Shown here: positions 23,542-25,414 of the stretch, in pieces
Position numbering within the stretch: position 1 is the first letter of the stretch
Layout of the letters: the number at the start of each line of letters is the position of its first letter
Source of the DNA: Alphaproteobacteria bacterium
Lineage (GTDB): Bacteria; Pseudomonadota; Alphaproteobacteria; CAAGCB01; CAG-977
Assembly (NCBI GenBank): GCA_900768185.1
Contig: CAAGCB010000007.1
Location: 1-25,414, forward strand
Direction: 5' to 3'
Length of the DNA: 25,414 nucleotides
The notes under the pieces: generated by a model
Told to the model about the DNA's origin: nothing
The model's database searches: none
What the model saw: only the letters and a program-made list of their open reading frames with translations
Program-made: the position numbers and the translations under genes

Positions 23542-24453
23542 ATGGAAGATTTGGAACAACGCATTCGAAAATTGGAAAAAAAGTACCGCACGCTGAAATA
23601 TTCCGTGCTGGGACTGTTTTGTTTCGCCGCCTATGCGGGGCTTTCCGGCGCGACGATGAACACCGCCGCTTTTGCTCAGCAGAAGCCCGCCGAAAAATCG
23701 GCGGAAGACGCCGCCAAGGGCATTTCCAAAGAAGAAGCGGGCATTCCCGTCGTCGTCGAAGCCGAAGTGTTTCTGCTGAAAGATTCGTCGGGCAATATCC
23801 GCGGCGTGTGGACGGCTGACGGCGACACGACATCGTTCGCCATGATGCACAAGGATAAATTCCCCATCGCCGCCATGGCGGTCGACCGCAAAAACGCGTC
23901 TTTGTCCATGACGGACGTGTACGGCGGAAAAATCAGTCTGGGGCTGGCGGATTCCGTGCGTTCCGTTTCCATCACCGACGATTCGAAGAAAAACAACATC
24001 TACTTGGGGTTGACGGGATCGGGCGAAGCCGCGTTCGACATGGTCAGCACGAACAAAGCCGGCATTACCGTCGACGGCAAAAACGCCAGCATCGATTTGT
24101 CCGGCGATACGTCGATCGTCGCGTTGACCGAAACGGTCGGTTCCGCCGTCGCTTTGAAAGCGCAGCCCGCAACATCGGCGCTGACCTTCCTTGATTTCGA
24201 AAATAAGGCGACGGTCGATTTGACGACGATTGACGGCAAATCGCAGTTGATGCTTAATTCGCCGGCGACAAAGGACACGCGCACGCTGACGACCGCGCCC
24301 GAAGAAGTCATGAACCTGAACGAGGAAACCGTTGAAGAAGTCGTCGAGGAAAAAACGGAAGACAAAACCGATAAAAAAGACGCCAACGACGGAAAAACAA
24401 AAGAAAAAGACAAGGTCGTCAATCTGAAAACCTATTCGCCGTTTTCAAAATAA
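23542..24453 (+). CDS. Unrecognised membrane-anchored protein with coiled coil and acidic tail
   Basis: I do not recognise this 303-residue protein. It opens with a short coiled coil (EDLEQRIRKLEKKYRTLK, 2-19), then a hydrophobic segment (about 20-38), so it is probably anchored in the inner membrane with most of it in the periplasm. The middle (about 70-240) is made of short beta-strand units with recurring DxxxxxSxxLG/DGKxxxxLS patterns, such as GNIRGVWTADGD, GGKISLGLADS and DGKNASIDLSGD. It looks like a repeat-built beta structure. The tail is rich in Glu, Lys and Asp. ATG at 23542 follows GGAG by six bases. A hairpin terminator follows. Confidence 0.7.
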   Translation: MEDLEQRIRKLEKKYRTLKYSVLGLFCFAAYAGLSGATMNTAAFAQQKPAEKSAEDAAKGISKEEAGIPVVVEAEVFLLKDSSGNIRGVWTADGDTTSFAMMHKDKFPIAAMAVDRKNASLSMTDVYGGKISLGLADSVRSVSITDDSKKNNIYLGLTGSGEAAFDMVSTNKAGITVDGKNASIDLSGDTSIVALTETVGSAVALKAQPATSALTFLDFENKATVDLTTIDGKSQLMLNSPATKDTRTLTTAPEEVMNLNEETVEEVVEEKTEDKTDKKDANDGKTKEKDKVVNLKTYSPFSK

Positions 24454-24471
24454 AATAAAACCAAAGCCGAA

Positions 24472-24500
24472 GGCGGATCGCAAAGCGGTTCGCCTTTGTT
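24472..24500 (+). terminator. Terminator after the membrane-anchored protein gene
   Basis: GGCGGATCGC and GCGGTTCGCC form a ten-pair stem with two G-U pairs and an AAA loop, followed by TTTGTT. It stands between the stop at 24453 and the ribosome site of the DUF192 gene. Confidence 0.6.
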
Positions 24501-24517
24501 GTTGAAAGGATTGCCTC

Positions 24518-25015
24518 ATGAAACGCGTCGCCGTTGTTTTTTTGATGCTGATGATTGTTTGCGCGGCGGCGTGCCGTCCCCGTCAGGCGGAAGAATCCCG
24601 CGAAATCAGTTTTGACAAACGGGTCGTGCGCGTCTTGCGTCAAAAATCCGCTCCCGTTTCTCTGACGGTTGAAATCGCCGACACGAACGCCAAACGCGAA
24701 CGCGGGCTGATGTACAGAACTCGGGTCGGCGATGGCGAAGGCATGTTGTTTTTGTTTCCCAAAGCCCGCGTGATGACGATGTGGATGGCGAACACGTCCG
24801 TGTCGCTGGATATGCTGTTTATCGCCAAAAACGGAAAAATCGATGAAATATTCGAATCCGCCGTGCCGTTTTCCCGCGACGTGATTTATTCGTCGCGCAA
24901 GGTTTCGGGCGTTTTGGAATTAAAGGCGGGCGAGGCGGCGCGCTTGGGAATCAAAGTCGGCGACACGGTGGAGCATTCTTTTTTTAAACTTGAAAATCAA
25001 TCGTCGACCCGCTAG
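24518..25015 (+). CDS. DUF192 lipoprotein
   Basis: This 165-residue protein begins with a lipoprotein signal: hydrophobic VVFLMLMIVC followed by AAAC, with Cys19 the likely lipidated residue. The rest is a DUF192 domain: VSLTVEIADTNAKRERGLMY, 'EGMLFLFPKARVMTMWMANT' and SLDMLFIAKNGKIDEIF, ending in the usual VLELKAGEAARLGIKVGD. The family is widespread; its function is unknown, though the M-W-M-x-N-T motif is its hallmark. ATG follows AAAGGA by eight bases. It lies 13 bases before tRNA-Pro. Confidence 0.92.
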   Translation: MKRVAVVFLMLMIVCAAACRPRQAEESREISFDKRVVRVLRQKSAPVSLTVEIADTNAKRERGLMYRTRVGDGEGMLFLFPKARVMTMWMANTSVSLDMLFIAKNGKIDEIFESAVPFSRDVIYSSRKVSGVLELKAGEAARLGIKVGDTVEHSFFKLENQSSTR

Positions 25016-25028
25016 TATCGCCGATGTT

Positions 25029-25105
25029 CGGGGCGTGGCTCAGCCTGGTAGAGCGTCTGCTTTGGGAGCAGAATGTCGCAGGTTCGAATCCTGTCGCCCC
25101 GACCA
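25029..25105 (+). tRNA. tRNA-Pro (anticodon TGG)
   Basis: All four arms fold. The acceptor is CGGGGCG with CGCCCCG, then A and an encoded CCA. The anticodon stem TCTGC/GCAGA holds loop TTTGGGA, giving anticodon TGG. The T arm carries GGTTCGAATCC. The 77-base length is standard. The CCA end is encoded. The 3' half of a tRNA is a common integration target, but no integrase or second copy is seen here. Confidence 0.97.
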
Positions 25106-25177
25106 AAAAGTCAGACGCAAGGCGCGCCGTTACCGCAAGTGTAAGATAAAACATGGTTTTATACATTTCAAACAGGC

Positions 25178-25220
25178 GGGATAAAGTGGGATTAAACGGG
25201 ATATAACGGGACGAAAACGG
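25178..25220. repeat. Ten-base-period GGG repeats after tRNA-Pro
   Basis: GGG recurs at 25178, 25188, 25198 and 25208, and CGG at 25218, each exactly ten bases apart, with A/T-rich fill between (consensus roughly ATAAAACGGG). Exact ten-base spacing places the units on one face of the helix. It may bind a protein, be a decayed repeat or be chance. Confidence 0.5.
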
Positions 25221-25240
25221 CAGGAAACCTTGATTTTTCG

Positions 25241-25262
25241 GGCGGCGGCGATGCCGCCTTTA
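25241..25262 (+). terminator. Probable tRNA-Pro terminator
   Basis: GGCGGC and GCCGCC form a six-pair GC stem with a six-base loop, followed by TTTATATTTTC. Confidence 0.5.
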
Positions 25263-25297
25263 TATTTTCTTTGCCGCGAACCCGTGAACAAAACCAG

Positions 25298-25327
25298 AAA
25301 ATCCGTCCAATATTGGACGGATTTTTT
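25298..25327. terminator. Palindromic bidirectional terminator
   Basis: A perfect 28-base palindrome has arms AAAATCCGTCCAAT and its complement, followed by further T on the plus strand and preceded by a short A run. It stands between convergent tRNA genes and can stop transcription from both sides. Confidence 0.75.
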
Positions 25328-25353
25328 ATGTTTGACGGATTGAAAATAAAAAG

Positions 25354-25376
25354 GGCGAAAACCTAGGGTTTCCGCC
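25354..25376. terminator. Terminator downstream of the minus-strand tRNA
   Basis: GGCG-A-AAACC pairs with GGTTT-C-CGCC around a TAG loop, with one internal mismatch. T runs follow on both strands (TTTTTT on plus from 25378, TTTTTATTTT on minus). It lies six bases beyond the CCA end of the right-edge tRNA. Confidence 0.65.
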
Positions 25377-25382
25377 GTTTTT

Positions 25383-25414
25383 TGGTGGGCGCAGCAGGGA
25401 TCGAACCTGCGACC
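25383..25414 (-). tRNA. Partial tRNA, 3' end only (probably tRNA-Lys)
   Basis: The minus strand ends in a T arm (CGCAGG-TTCGATC-CCTGCT type) followed by GCGCCC, A and CCA; the rest lies beyond the window. The GGTCGCAGGTTCGA context is typical of tRNA-Lys, but the anticodon is not visible, so the identity is tentative. Confidence 0.75.

Noticed and set aside
25029..25105. tRNA-Pro as the island's attachment site
   Set aside because: The island lies 12 kb away with its own flanking repeats, and no second tRNA 3'-end copy or integrase is seen.

Overview
The window looks like part of a Gram-negative, probably alphaproteobacterial, chromosome. The grounds are a YdbH/AsmA-type envelope protein, a SocA/Panacea-type protein of the kind known from Caulobacter, palindromic REP-type repeats containing a 'ggattgcttcg...gcaatgacg' sequence, and tRNA style. 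The taxonomic call is an inference. The window divides into a defence island (about 1-13,030, all genes on the minus strand) and an ordinary housekeeping/envelope region (about 13,030-25,414).

The island is a type I restriction-modification locus whose core genes have been pushed apart by cargo. In transcription order (high to low coordinates) it holds: hsdM; a RhuM-Fic gene; a short scar of an hsdM 3' end; a HEPN/MNT nucleotidyltransferase pair; a GHKL-ATPase/nuclease-like gene; hsdS; a membrane-Macro protein and a TIR protein that together look like a type II Thoeris system; an orphan PemK/MazF-like gene; a likely small RNA on the opposite strand; and hsdR. The GHKL gene, hsdS, thsA and thsB overlap or abut within a few bases, so they look translationally coupled. 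The GHKL gene has its own good promoter. Its last 36 codons are out of frame because of a run of seven G; with six G the frame runs on and stops inside the hsdS start. The cargo and the hsdS recognition domains are visibly AT-rich, while hsdM, hsdR and the conserved hsdS spacers are GC-richer, which points to piecewise acquisition.

A 57-bp repeat (56/57 identical) lies on both sides of the island. The right copy encodes the last 18 codons of the neighbouring gene. It is either the footprint of insertion at that gene's 3' end or two copies of a dispersed palindromic element.

Right of the island, on the minus strand, come a papain-like protein with a small partner resembling proteins found beside type VI effectors, an MFS/nucleotide-transporter-like permease, a membrane-anchored GH13 amylase-family protein, a MoeA-like/MobA-like fusion, and a large YdbH-like envelope protein. 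The last four are tightly packed and look like one operon. On the plus strand come a Panacea-domain protein, an unrecognised membrane-anchored acidic protein, a DUF192 lipoprotein and tRNA-Pro(TGG). A second tRNA (probably Lys) enters from the right edge on the minus strand.

The most interesting content is the apparent type II Thoeris pair and the phase-variable-looking GHKL-nuclease gene, both built into a type I restriction operon.
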